DNA of 64,000 bases, from NCBI RefSeq assembly GCF_943734655.1, contig NC_071354.1:231316397-231380396 (forward strand). Reading direction: 5' to 3'. The notes under the pieces are model-generated. The model ran no database searches, was not told where the DNA came from, and saw only the letters and a list, made by a program, of their open reading frames with translations. Made by a program: the position numbers and the translations under genes. The DNA is from Sabethes cyaneus. Its lineage: Eukaryota > Arthropoda > Insecta > Diptera > Culicidae. Positions 1 through 13,400 of this stretch are shown here, piece after piece (within the stretch, counting starts at the first letter, position 1; every line of letters begins with the position of its first letter).

Positions 1-623
1 AATAAATGACCAGCTGCGTCATGTAATGTGTGCGATGCTTAATCTAACGGCCACCGCACTCTTAAATCCCATCATCCCATTTCGCCGAAGTACGAATGTT
101 GTACGCTTGCATGGTAGGTACCTACGAACGACGACGAAGATGCTACTGCTGGGAAAGGGGGATTCGGAACAACCGGATCGTGGGTTTGTTTTCCTATTTA
201 AAAGCATATGTTGAGTGTTTTGGTTGGTTCTGTTGTTGCTCAATCCTTCGCCTCTGGGCGAGAGAGAGCGAACGAGCTACAGCATGCAGCTGGCTGCGCA
301 ACGTCAAGGGGGCATTCCTTGACCGACCAGACCAATGCAATCACACACACACAAGCTCTCGCTTGTGGGAAATTCTTCAATTTTGCGGATTTAAAACTCA
401 GAACACTTTATTATCATCGAAAATTTATCTTTTTATTTTCCCATAATTTGAAAGCATAATCCAAAAATTTACTATTCTGTTTTGGTTGGTCGAGGAAACA
501 TTGTCGCCGGGTAGATTTCAAAAATTGGTGTTACGATGCAAGGAACTCTGAAAGCTGTAAATTTTACAAAATAGCGTTAGAATTTTTATAATTTATAAAA
601 CCGATCAACTAACCGTTTCTTAC
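1..623 (-). other. Probable first intron of the minus-strand gene
   Basis: This follows the donor at 623-622 on the minus strand. I could not find a convincing acceptor plus open exon here, so the intron probably continues past the left edge. It is unique-looking sequence with a short GA-rich stretch near 258-272. I see no gene. Confidence 0.35.
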
Positions 624-1112
624 CTGATGCTTCAATTTGGTGAAGATTTTTCTGTGCTTGCGAGATTCACCCCCAACGTTGCTGGTGGAAGATTCTTCCG
701 ACGAGCTTCGGAGAATTTTCTCCGATAGAGATTCTTCTTTCACCACCGCGTCGCTGTTCTGGTATGGTTTCGTAAGTTTGATGTCTTTTCCTGCCAATTT
801 TACATTGACAATAACGCTTCGCTCTTCCGGTTTCGGAACCTTTTCTAGTTTGGTGACTGTTTCGCTAATTTCTTGAATGTTCTGCAAACACGACTCAATT
901 CCGCGTTCCAAGGTCACGAAAGCATCGTGGAAATTGTTCTCCAGTCGGTTTATCCTCAAATTCAAGTCCAGAAGATGAGAATTTACGAGATCGATTGTTA
1001 TTGCAGGATTCGTTGGCACTTCGACTGGCATGTTGTCTTGAAATGAATTAATCGATATAAATGTTGTATCTGATTTGCTTAAAGATGATAGTTGGTGGTT
1101 TTTATCCGACAT
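624..1112 (-). CDS. First coding exon of an unrecognised coiled-coil protein (partial)
   Basis: I do not recognise this protein. On the minus strand an ATG at 1112-1110 (A at -3) opens a 163-codon frame that runs to a consensus donor (CAG|GTAAGA, GT at 623-622) in phase 0. If the donor is ignored the frame ends four codons later, as expected for a first exon running into an intron. The ATG is preferred over a TTG-initiated extension to 1145. The product is hydrophilic, with no signal peptide or membrane segment. Residues ~45-95 look coiled-coil, with heptad-like Leu/Ile spacing and a short motif NRLENNFHDAF. The C-terminal third is rich in Ser, Glu and Lys (SSSEESSTS, then a basic end). It lies head-to-head with the prominin gene. 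Downstream exons must lie left of the window. A small coiled-coil subunit of a trafficking complex is possible, but nothing in the sequence decides it. Confidence 0.6.
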
Positions 1113-1599
1113 AATTTTCTCGATCAATGTTTTTTCCAGCACCAATACGATAATTTTGATTCTGATTTACTCCAAAGTCACGGCTATCTTTGGTTTGAAA
1201 ATTTCAACGAACATTGATTCTTTGATTTGTGGATGTTTTCTGAATTCTGAACGAGCTTAACCAGTGTTTGAATCAACAAAGATTTCAGCTCACAACATAG
1301 TATTAAAGTGAACGCTTATCCTCTTTGGAGCCATAAACTGACAACATAAATATGACTGATGACTTTCGTATCTCTTTCGTTCTGCCATGGATGGCTTTAC
1401 ATTAGGACTTTTGCCGGTTGTGAGTACATATGTGCTTGTTCGAGGCACATCGTTGCTTGAAGATAAACTCATAAACTCAATTGACCCACATCATTCACCA
1501 GTCAAAGTGTCTCCAAACTCATTACATATTTAGCTTCTTATATTCCAAAATTGTGCCATTCTAATAATAACCCATTGTCGTTTCTTTCCCTTTTCACAG
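1113..1599. promoter_or_regulatory. Divergent intergenic region between the minus-strand gene and prominin
   Basis: About 490 bp separates the minus-strand start codon from the splice acceptor before the first prominin coding exon. Promoter elements for the minus gene must lie here. The acceptor at 1598-1599 (TTTTCACAG) implies an upstream noncoding prominin exon, here or left of the window. I see no clear TATA box or initiator, so the regulatory role is inferred from position only. Confidence 0.3.
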
Positions 1600-2259
1600 A
1601 TTGAACATTAGCAGAATCGTTCCTGTCGAGTCACGACGCTTCAGGCCTTCCAGCCCCGGCTATGGGAGTGCCAGGAAGCATTAACAGTAACGGTGCTGAA
1701 AAAACGCTTCGCATTTGCCATTCACGACCCCCTCAGAAGACTGTTCGAGCCACCATCACCACCAGCAGCAGCACCACCGTCGGCAGAGACTGTGATACGG
1801 GTATCAGTACTAGTTCGCGCTTCCTCACCGCCCGCGCCATCAGTAGCAGCAGCACCTGCGGTAGCCAAATTGCCATCACCGAAGAACGTAGCAGCAGCAG
1901 CCATTCGAGAAAACGCCATTCCTCCACAGTAGCAGCAGCAGTAGCAACAGCATCAGCAGCAGATATGATCTCAACGCGAAGCTGGCGAAGTTCACGACGA
2001 CCCATCGGCGGCGGTCCTTTATTGGCGCTTGCCGTTTTATTGCTCATCACCGTTTTTAGCAGTAGCAGCGGCCGAAGTAGTGTCCTGCTAGTGCAAGCCG
2101 ACTACATCCTGAACATTCGCACGACTGAATTTTCCAACATTAGCGAAACGCCACACTTTGTCAGCTCAACGTCGTACAATGCCCGCGGGATGGCACCGCT
2201 CTACAATCTGACCAATCTAGTGATAAAGCTGTTCGTCAGCACAAATCCGGTTCCGGAAG
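1600..2259 (+). CDS. Prominin exon: 5' UTR plus signal peptide and N-terminal ectodomain
   Basis: The acceptor is at 1598-1599 and the donor GAAG|GTGAGT is at 2260, leaving phase 1. Coding starts at ATG 1662 or at the in-frame ATG 1965 (Met102). The first 101 residues are Ser/Thr/Ala-rich and partly built from CAG/AGC repeats. After Met102 come Arg residues, a hydrophobic core (LLALAVLLLITVF) and then a likely mature N-terminus (ADYILN), which is a much better signal peptide. The segment after it has NXS/T sites (NIS, NLT). Confidence 0.85.
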
Positions 2260-4431
2260 GTGAGTAACTGTACACCCTACCCCGTATGGGCTAGCTATGA
2301 TGACGCTTTCATCTTGCATGTAGGCCGGTTAGGTATCGAATCACCAATTGAGCTAATCTGGTTACGGTCTGAAAATGCCTTATACCACGCTAGACTGCAC
2401 AGTAAGAACGGCGCGGTTTACAAACCAATGACACGACACCCTTTAAACCACAGTGTCCGTCCGCAAAATCGTCACGCTTGGCAACGGTTCAACCAGCAAG
2501 CCCCCGTGCTTCGGTAATCCAAAACGTTCTCCGATCTGTTACGGAACAATGAACCGCGAGGAAATGTTATGTCGAACAGTTTAGCCGTCGTCGCCGTCGA
2601 ATGTCTAGTAGGTAGAAGAATGGCAGTTGGCAACGGATCACTACTGCTGCGCTACTTTATTTAGCATGTTTAGGTCAATTTTCCGCCACAGTCTTGACCA
2701 GCGCAGCAGCACCTAACTACTGCCAGCCAGCGACCAATTCGAGCGGAACAATGGTTTCGATTTTTGTGTCAGTTACCTAGAAGTGGGACTTTCTCACGAT
2801 GGGGATTGCTGTGACGACAGCAGAGTTCGGCGGGTGAACGGCTATTTTCGAACAATATGGTCACTTTTGCATACAGTTTTTTAACCGCTCGACGACAATG
2901 CCGTTGTTTGGCGGAATTCCATCATACTCCGACATTCCGACATTGCGCGTTGAAGGCTGAGGCTGCTTGCCTTACTGTTGACAGAGATTTTTCCACTGCT
3001 AGATTAGGCACTTTTAGACTAGTGGGCTGTTGTTTTCTTAGCGTTAGTCAACAATAGAATGTGTGTGAATTTTTTAATTAGACGGTTTTTAGAGTGTGAC
3101 ATAAAATGACAATATTCTAGACTAGATGGCTACCCGATCAGGAGGCCATCACAAGATTATGTCAGTTTTAAAACACATTTATGAATTTTATAACACGTTG
3201 TATTACTGATTGGTAATAAACTATTTAAGAAGCAATAACAAAAAAATTTAAGCTTCTAACAAATTCTGAAAGTTGTGACTCATTTAGATATAACGGGTGG
3301 CAACTAAAATCTTGGAATTTATTGCTCAAGCTGTCAAAAAAAGGCAAAGCTATTTGAAAAAGATCTGATTTACTGAAATTGTAGATACATTGTCCATTGT
3401 TGAAAAAAATTAGTGAACATTTGGAAACGGTCCGTAATCGGCTGTTCGGCGAAGCTTCTGTTTGTTGTCGGAACAGGAGCGTTGTACGGCCGTCATGTGT
3501 TCTTTGCGAATGCGTCTCTTGATTCTACCAATCAACTGTTAACAATTCATGGCTCTCCAGTTATTTTTGTACACCAAGGAGCTTAAAATCCCAAAGAAAT
3601 CTTCGATTGGGCAACACTGAGGCAGATTTCTCGGGTTGTGGCTTTGGGTAAAAATGGGTATTCAGGACCGATTGTGTGTTTTGGCGTAATGCGATGATGC
3701 TTTATCCGGCCAAGACACTCATCTGCATGATGTTTTTGTAGAAACGGAATCAAAATGTTCTTCAAACAGTCGTTTGATACACATCTTGGTTGATAGCCAA
3801 ACCCAAGGACTTGATCCATGGCTTAGAAATACCTATCTCGGAAATGGTAATGTAGTGATGCTGTACAAACTTATGTATAAGTAAAGTCTGTATTTTATGT
3901 TCGGAGATGCAGTAGAAATGTGCATTTTCGAAAGAGGGAAGCAACTTTTGCCGCGCAAAACAAAGCATTTTTTGGAATAGTTTTTTATCAACCAGCGGAA
4001 TTGGGATTTCAGCGTCGATATCTGTCCCTCAGTGTATTCCGAGGCTCTTATCTTCTTTCGGCACATTATTGCGACTCTTTTCAATGTTTTGCAGATGTAC
4101 TAGTGGGAACAGTTGAACTTTTTTGCGGCATCCCGTTGGCCCTCAGAATCCTTGTTATTGAAGGCACGAGAAAGAGAACGAAGTTCTTCTCCGTCCATAA
4201 TTTCGGCTGGTCTTCTACTACTGTGCTTGCGAGTAGTTGTTGGGGTTCTTAGAATATGGTAAATAGTCGAAGCTGCAACATTTTCGCCTTTAAAATGTTG
4301 TACCGTATACTTTTTGCCGGAGTCTTTGTGCAATTCGTAGAAGTGTACAACGCGTTCGCGAAATGCTTCTTGTTCTGACGCCATTTTGAGCTAAACTTGG
4401 CGAGTATAAACAAAACAATAAATACTGCCAG

Positions 4432-4468
<37 letters not shown>

Positions 4469-7400
4469 ACCACATGCATACTGTCATTCCTCTCTGAGCT
4501 CGTTTGTTGTTGTGCATAAGGGCCTCGAAAAAATTCTAAAATTCTAGTTGCCACCCGTTAAATTAGCAATGTAGTTTCCACTACTAAAATAGTTTGAAGT
4601 ACCTGCATATAGCTAATTTGGTTAGTCAATGTCTTTGTCAAAGAGAGTATTAATTGAAGCGAAAGCGCCTTTAATGTCAAGAAAAGCACAAAGTGCCGTC
4701 TCTTGCTATTGGAGCAACTTTTCAGTCTACACTACTAGACAATAAAGTGGATTTACCGCACTGGTGAGCAAGTTGATTGCCATGCAAAGGGGAGTTCCTT
4801 AAGAATTCATTAAGCATGTGATTGTCCGTGATTTTTTTCCATTAACTTGAGAAGCGTTGATGTAATGTTGTTTAGTCAGAAGGCTTTAGGGTCCAGGGAA
4901 AATTCTGAGTACGAGTTAATGTTCACCTACTAGTGGGCCAACTTTTAGAAAAATTTCTTGTTTGGTAAATTCCTTAAACCAGAGCAATCTTCGTACAAGT
5001 GATCTAAGTCTTGCATGTATCGCTAGCATGGGCGTAGCGACGGAGGGGGAGGGGTTTGGGAGTTCAAACCCCCCCCCCCCAGGAGAAAATTTGTTATACA
5101 CTTTCAAGCTTGAAATTTCACAGCCAGCTGTTGTTTAAAGCACGGGAAAATGTACGGGGCTGATTGTACGATCCCCGTCGGCGTCGTGAACTCGAAACTC
5201 GGTGGTTCGTGCTGCTTTTAACCCCATTTAATTTGATCTTGGGTTACTCGTCGCCCATTTTCCAGGCATCTCTTAAGTTGCAGTTTTTTACTTATAAAAT
5301 AAAAAATGTCGCTTTAGACCTGGACGAGCCATCTCGCACGTTGAGTCGCTCTGTGCCGGTGTCGGTGGGGTTGTTGTATAGAACCGTTTTCCTTACGACG
5401 TGACTGGTTCACTGTAGTTTTCCGACTTTCGCCAAATGTACGTTGGCAATCTCAAGCAGGGGATGTTGCCCTTGATTCATGCACCTCCACTACTCTTCGC
5501 TTTCAGCTTGTACTTCGTCAAATGTCGTCCGCAAAGGCACGTAAGTCCTCCGTGAGCATGGCCTATCAATCTAATAGTGGGTTTGTACATTGTCAGGTTG
5601 CTAAGGTGGCTTATGCCTCTTAATCGCAGCGCTTGGCGTAGGCCCATTGTCCTCCTTGAATATGCCGCTGGATCCCCTTATTTGCGTTGTTGTTCGCGGC
5701 TACCAGCGATCCCACATACACGAGCTCATCTACCACCTCTGGTTCGTCGCCGTCAACGATTACCGTCCGCGAAAAAAGCACGTTCCTCTCATTTGCTCCG
5801 CGTTAAATCAGACCAGACCAAATCGCAAAATTTAAAAGAATGAGTTAATCACAGCAAACGATCAAGAATTTTCTAAGCTACATTTTACTCTAATTAGACT
5901 ACATAAATGTTGCAAATAGCCAGTGTTATGAGATGATTTCGAACAATTGATAGCTACAAACCATACAGAGCAGCAAATTTTTAACGTGTTTTTCTCGAAA
6001 TAAGATTTTTGTTACGTGGTTCGGTCTGACTTAACAGCGACCATTTGAGCTATTATCATTCATGTATTTGGTCTTCGACGCGTTGATTTAAAGCCCAATC
6101 CTGCTAGGCTCCGCCTTAAGTCTAGCACAGATGGCCTTCGTCGTGGCAAAGTTTCTGTCACCTGCTTAGCCACTTTTCAAAGCCATCTGCTTAACCAAGA
6201 AGTTTGCTACATTTACTGAGAATCAAACCTCTCGGTTTAAAATCTGATCGTCGGATCACCTTAAGAGTGATGTTGAGAATCATACAGGATAAGTTGTTCT
6301 TCAGCACCCTCGCTGCGTCTCGAAGAAACTCAATTTTATGGACTTTAACAGCCTCTCCCAGCCGAGATTCGAACATACAACGTACCTCAATGCCGGCTGG
6401 GAAGCCATAACTTTAACTCTGTTATTTCAATTTGTTTTTTTGTCCGATGAGCAAAGCAAAGCTGTGGGATTAAACGTCCTTTCTAAGACTTGACCCTTCT
6501 TCATCGACAGACTTCGCAGTCGGCTAGTCCAAAAATCCGAGATTCGAACATGCGACGACTGGCTTGTTAGACCAGTATCGTACCTCGAAACCAACTAAGT
6601 GGCATTTGCCTGATGAAGAACACTCAATTTCAACCAAAATAGTTTTGAACTGAAAATAATTCTGCATTTCCTGAATAAGCTGCTTATGGTTAGGCTATGT
6701 CAGATTTGTTCTTGTAAAACCCCCCAAGGAACTTTTCTGGCTACGCCCGTGATCGCTAGTATTGAGCAAAACTCTCGATTTTCCCAGAACTGCAGAACTG
6801 TTTTATCTTTTTTACCTGCCTTGGGTATGAACACCATCTTAACTTTTCTCCAGCGCTCCAGGATACGTCCCAACGTAAAGTTGGTACGAACAAGGTTGAT
6901 AAGCTCGAACATTATAATCGCGTCTACTTTTTGTAATACAATGGGTAGGATGACTTCCAGATCTGGAGACTTCATCGGTTCGAAGGAACTGGCTTCCCAG
7001 TTGATTGAAGCCTCCTTAAACAGTCGACGTGCAAGCAGAACCGAGTCATTTGGTACATTGCGTTATGACTGATCTTGCTGCTGCCCGTCGACGTCGCGTC
7101 CATCAACACGGAGCAATGCGTGTTTCTAAGAACTTCCAACATTTCTCTAGTACCTAGTACCGGTGAGACTACCATCCTCCATTTTTTAATTGTCCTAGGC
7201 CATTATTAGGGTCTTTCACTAACGCTATTTGGAGTCGCGCAGCCTTACAATTTGACTCTGGACTTCCTTTTGGCCTTGCAAATCTCTGTGTTGCATTTGG
7301 TGAGATGCCCTGTGAGCCTCCAAATTGGACGTGATCTTAGTCCTGTTGAATAAACGCTGCCGAATAAATTCCACCAGGATACGGCAGATAGACCGGGTAA

Positions 7401-10400
7401 TTAGTTCGCGATGAAAGCTTCAATGATCCTACTTGGTATATCATTGAATGCAACGCCCAGTTCAACTGGTGTGCGTATATTAATATGCCAGAAGTTCCGA
7501 GAGTTCTCCCTATATGACCTTACTTACTTGACTTTCCATCTTAAGACATAGCCCGATGAACAAAATTTCACCAATTCCTTGGACACTGTGTAGTCTTCGC
7601 CAGCTCTTGTGCCACTTGGTCTAACCATATTACTCGTTACGCCCCGAGTACTTGTTTTTACCGGATTTGAAACGAACACCATATCAAACTTTATGTTTTC
7701 GGCAGGACAGTCATACGGCAAAGCAAAACGACACTTATTTATTCTATGCCCGACGTTTCGATGTATTTAACATCTTTCTCAAGGAGTTAGAACCACGTCG
7801 TTTTGCTTTGCCGTATGACTGTCCTGCCGAAAACATAAAGTTTGGAATCATAAACAGTCGATAGCTCCACTTCGAACACCATATCTACTCGGCTCATAAT
7901 ACGATGTACCGCTACGGTGAACAGCGGACATGAGAGACCAGCCCTCTGTGTGATTGACAAACCACCCGAAATTCAAACACAGCATTGTAAATTTGATCGA
8001 TTTGTACAACTCACTTAGGAAACCGTTCTTTCTATCACTGTTTTCGGTCGATGGTTTCATATACAGCTTTTAAGTCTACGAACAAATTGCGCGTGGGAAC
8101 TCTGTATTCACAACCTTTTTGGAGGATCTGCCGCAGTATAAATATTTGATCCGTTGCTGACCGTCTGTCAAAGAAGACGGCCACAAATCTGTTCGCAATT
8201 GGTGATATTTAGTCGGTGGAAAATGATTTGGGACAGCATTTTGTAGGCGACATTGAGAACGGTTATCGCACGACAGTTCTTATAGTCCAACTTGTCGCTC
8301 TTCTCGGGTAGATAACTCTGGATGGTTGCACTGTATCCCAAATTCTAACAACTAACTGGTACAGACAAGTAGCTAGCTTTTCTGGATCCATTTTATTAAG
8401 CTCCACTCCGATACCATCTTTCACAGCCGATTTATTGTTCTTTGGCGGCCAACTTCGCCTATCGTTAGTACTGGCACCTCCTCCCCGTTTGTTGCACTGT
8501 CAAAATTGATTTTCTCGCTATCATGGCTCACCTAGGCGCCATCCAGGTGTTAGTCGAAGGGCTGCTTCCACCTTTCGGTCACCTTACGAGCATCGGTTAA
8601 AAATAAAGGGTTTCCCACATCAAATTGCACCACGGAAGAAACGCTGCAGAAAATTACCTAATTGATCGATCCTTTTCAAACTTTCAGACAATAAATAATA
8701 AGCCATTAGTAAGCTTTTTACATATTTATATTATACAACTTCAATACCATAACCGTATGCTCGCAAGTTACGCTTAACTCCACTCATAAGGTTCTGTACA
8801 ACATCTGGCTGCAGCTTCTTCTGTACGGAAATCCACTTTTTCTTCATGTCTTCCTCAGATTTGACCTCCTTGGGATGCTTCCGTAGAGCCTGCTTAATAA
8901 TAGCCCAGGTTTTTTTTCGATGGAGTTCTGGTGCGTTGGAAAGGGGGGGAGTGGCTTCGTTGGCTTCGTACCACTCCAGGACATCCTATGAATAATGGCA
9001 TGAGGCTAGATCCGGCCAAAAGATCGTGGGGCCCTCGTGTTGCTTTAACAAAGGAAGCAGACGCTTCTGTAGACACTCCTTGAGGTAGATCTGTCCGTTT
9101 GCCACATGAGCAGATTGCTTGCTAAATCATGTACTTCTTGGCAAACTTTGAAAGTTTCTGCTTCCTTATTTCCTCCGGAACATCAAACTTGTACTGGACG
9201 ATGAAGAACCGTAACCCCGGATGCTGTCGGAAGTTCGCCTTGGCGTAAGTCTCATCATTCATGACTTGGACAGATTCAACTTTTTGACCACAGCCCTGAC
9301 CGAAGCATTGGGACTCTCCTTCAACGCTTGCACGACATGCTTTTGATCCGGATCGCTAATAGTACATCCATTCTGACCGCATTTCTACTTCCGTTCGATG
9401 CTCACAGTTTCGTAGTAATGATTAACTATACGACTCACCGCACCGTTGACTGTACGATTCCGAGTTGTTCTCCGATGTCCCGATAAGTTAGTTGAGGATT
9501 TTCCAGGTGTTAAAAAACAAACAGCGATAAAAATACAGTGTAAACAATACACTCTAAACTACTTCTGCCTACCCAATGGGTAATTTTCTATAGCGTTTCT
9601 TCCGTGGTTCAATTTGATGTGGGACACCCTTTACTGCCATTCTTATCCCGAAACATTTCGGCTCGTGACACGAAGGCTATCGACGCCACGCGGTCGATCT
9701 TACGCGACGTAAACCAACGACAACAAGGGAAATGGAAGAATGGTTTTCAATCAGAAGCGTGTTGCATAACAACCCACGACTGGACTAACCCTTGCCGTGG
9801 AAAACAACACTGTACCGCTTGCGGAACAAGCAACGCAGTATTGTACCCTTGCCTCTCCGGGATATCGATCGATTAGAGGCCGTTCCACGTTTCTGACCGG
9901 CTTCTGCTCGATCATGTGATCAAAGGACTCCGCCTTGCGTAATAAGGGAAGTTATCTAATCCCGTTTAGTAACACGAAGTGGACTTACCAAGCAGCACTT
10001 TTTCTCCCAAAAGATTTAAGTTCGCTGCATCTCCGGTATGTGTTTTTTCACGTTCTGACATGTGGCGTTGTTCATGTTTGTCACCCGCGCAGCGTTCTCC
10101 TCATCCATCACCCTCCTGCATTTATCGTCAAACCAGTCGTTTCGCTAATTCTGTGCCACCTGCCTGATGGAGCTCTCCGCTGCTGCACTGCCAATGGTTG
10201 TTTTGATGGTACTCCAACAGTCCTCGAGAGTGGCATCGTCCAGTTCATCCACTTCCGGCAGCGCAATGTGCGGAGTTTGCGGCGACATCTAGCTGCTTCA
10301 ACCACGCGAAATTTAACCGAGGTTGACATCGATATCGAATGTTGTTCAAAACGATGGTTTTGGGCCCGAGTCAACCTTAGGGCTTCAATAGGATCTGACG

Positions 10401-13400
10401 TCAATGATGTCAGAGAAATGTCAACAGACTATCAAAACGTGGTCGATCTGTGATTATGTCTCTCTGATTTGGTGTCGTTCAGGTGTCCTACTTGTGTAGG
10501 ATTCTAAGCTGGAAGAGGGTGCTACCTAGGACCATGTCCTTGGAAGCGGTAAAGTCGGTAAGGCTTAGGTGTGGACTTAGCTTTCTCCAATCACAAATTT
10601 GTGTTTCTCTTCCTGGACGACTGGAGCATTGAAACCCCAGATGACAATCTCGGTATCAAGCCTTGGGCAGCTGTCGTATTCACGTTCCAATTACGCGTAG
10701 AATTTCTCCTTGTCGTCATCGGTACTTCTGAGGCGAGGGATGTGCACGTTGATGATGCTTGTGTTGAAGAAGCGGCCCTTGATTTTCAACCTGCACATTC
10801 GAAGATTGATTAGCCACCACCCAATCACTGTAGGGTCTATTTTATGCCTACAGGTGCGCAAGGCACTGACGGTATGTTTTGTTCAACCGTTCACCAGCCA
10901 GCGTCTACTTACAATGTGTGTAAATTCGGATTATTCCTGGAGACTTGCAGAAGAAGGCTCCCAGATCTGTGTCTCTCCTCATCAAAATAGGTTTATGTCA
11001 AAGCATTCGACGACAATCAATTTAATGCCCTTTACATCGAACATCATTCGTGTAATTCAAGAAAGTTACCTAGTTCACACCATATATGCCGACTTTTTTG
11101 CAGCTTTCGACCACGAAATAGTTAGTTTCAAATACCACAAATTAGGCATTCACGACAAGCTGCTGGCCTGTTTTCACTCCTAATTCTACCTCACTGGACC
11201 GTAAAAATCGGTGAATCGGGCTTGCTGCATTCGTTCGGCGTTCTCCTAGGGAGTCCTTTGGGACCGTTCCTATTTCTGTTGTACATGAATCAATGACGCG
11301 AACATTGTCTAATCCCTCCTTCCTTGGAGGGCTGTTGCTGTAACTAGTAGTATCTTTGTTTATATAGGGTAAGGAACGAGTGAAGCAGTGTCACCTATTT
11401 TAATCAGTTGAAAATAAATGAGCCGAAAATGCTCTTTTTTATTCATATTTTCAAAATCTTTTGATAGGATCATCTTCACAAATCACTTAACCATACATTT
11501 GATTCACACAAACACAATTTACTGGGTTTCCGACAAGAAATATGATGAATTAAAAATTGTTGTCCAAAAACGTACATTTTTCAGCTGCTGAAGGCAATCG
11601 CCTCCTCGCTACTAACGAATCCATCACATTTTTCAGCACTGATTACAACCACTCTAAAAGTCAAGCACTCAATTGTCACATACCATATTATTCACTCTCT
11701 TTTTTTCTATTATCTAAGGCTTTGTCACTAGCCGAAAGTTTTATCATTTTATAACAAAACTGAAAACAAATTCTGAATTGACGGAACCTGTTCACCAGTA
11801 GCAGCAGCTGCAGCAAAATTGATAAACTATCGTGTTGCTAAAACCTGTTTCGGTTCTGGAAATAAGAATTATAGGTTTGAAATTAACTGAAACCTCCAAC
11901 CGTGAAAACGTGGTTCAATACTTTCAAGAGAAATGTATGTTCATAATTAATTTTTCTTTATTAAAAACAACAGAAAAGACAGCTTTTTCAATAATTTTCG
12001 AAGATTTTCTCAGTGATTTAATGAAGCAACTATGTGTTTCAATGTTATTTGCTTTGACAACACTGTTCTGAGTTGGATCGTGCGTACTGTTATGTTTACC
12101 TCTTTTGTTCTCCCACCATCCTTATGAACAGGGAGTGAGACGTCAAACTCGCAGTTTCCCATAAGAACACTAGAGAATAAAAGTGACGACGAATACCGTT
12201 TGCTGAACGGTGCGGTGAGTGTATGCCCCGATAAACAATTTAGACAGATGGCATTTTACGCATCTATGCCGATACGCTATGCCGATTACGCATCAGATGC
12301 CGATTAGTAGGTCGCGGATAGGAACGCGAACTTACTGAATAGGGGGAAAAGTTCGAGGGATTTTTTACGGGGACGTAAAAAAATTCAGATTTCAGGATTG
12401 CTTAAAAAAGCACCTTGAGGGTGAAAATATGTTCGGTCTGATCAAAATTAGTTCCACCGCTCCAACTTTTAAAGCGGAAAATCAAAAGTTTAGCACAACA
12501 ATAATGTCTTCCAATGGTAACAGCTTGAAGTACTAAAGATAGCAAGAAGATTGGTATGCTGATATCCCCGACTTAGTCAACCCATCGATTGTAATAAGGT
12601 AAAACAATCACTGACACGCTTAGACTGCTTAAAACCGGTTCTTTACCCTATCTATCCGTGTATCTCGTGTACAATTTTTTTTTGAAATTCTGAATGTTCG
12701 GCCCATTTTATACTATAATTTTGAAAAATACGCTGCTGAAACTGATTAATTTATCTTATGGGATAGGTAGCAATCTAGGTTCAGTTTTATCTCTAGTACT
12801 GTACTGTTGTTTTGTACCTGAAAGATAATTTTTATAGTCTTTATGTGCTTTTTCACATTGTATCATGCCATATTTTTGAAATGGGTTTGTTTAAAATTAA
12901 AAGTCAAAAAGCATCTTTTTTATCAAAAGTTTGTTTCTTGATGTTTTGATGCAGAAGATAATGATGAGATGATTGCAAAACTAGTTTAGCTAGTTGTCTT
13001 TAGTATTTCTTCATGGCTCAAATGCTTTGCTTTGGTAGGGGGAGTTGATTTTCTAGGTTAAGAGAGTGTCAAACAGCTTGAACTTGAAATGCTTGAAATT
13101 CCAGTTGAACTTCTAAATCCCAGAAACGTGTCGGATCATTCTGAACTTCTGAGGGGATGAACAAATATTGGAGGACTGGTTGAATGGCTTCATAATCCCT
13201 ATCTGTAAGAAGGGACGTCGATTCGATTGTAGGAATTACCGAGCCATAAGCTGCCTGGTATCCTATTCTTTAAGCTACAACCGATGGCAGAGTTTTGTTG
13301 CCAGCTAATTTTCGACACTCCGCGATAAGCCAAATGTTAATCCTGCGAGAGATTCTAGATAGTTTAGGCAAGTACAATTTGCAGAATCAACATCCGTTGG

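Larger units (their letters stand above)
3293..4558 (-). mobile_element. Degenerate Tc1/mariner-superfamily element
   Basis: Inverted ends begin ACGGGTGGCAACTA at both termini and are flanked by TA at 3291-3292 and 4559-4560, the target duplication expected for this superfamily. The 1,266-bp length is typical for mariner-like elements. The transposase frame on the minus strand is broken, so the copy is dead. Confidence 0.85.

Noticed and set aside
1733..2050. Open frames on the minus strand and in another + frame over the prominin signal-peptide exon
   Set aside because: They are by-products of GC-rich triplet-repeat coding sequence; the spliced prominin frame explains the region.
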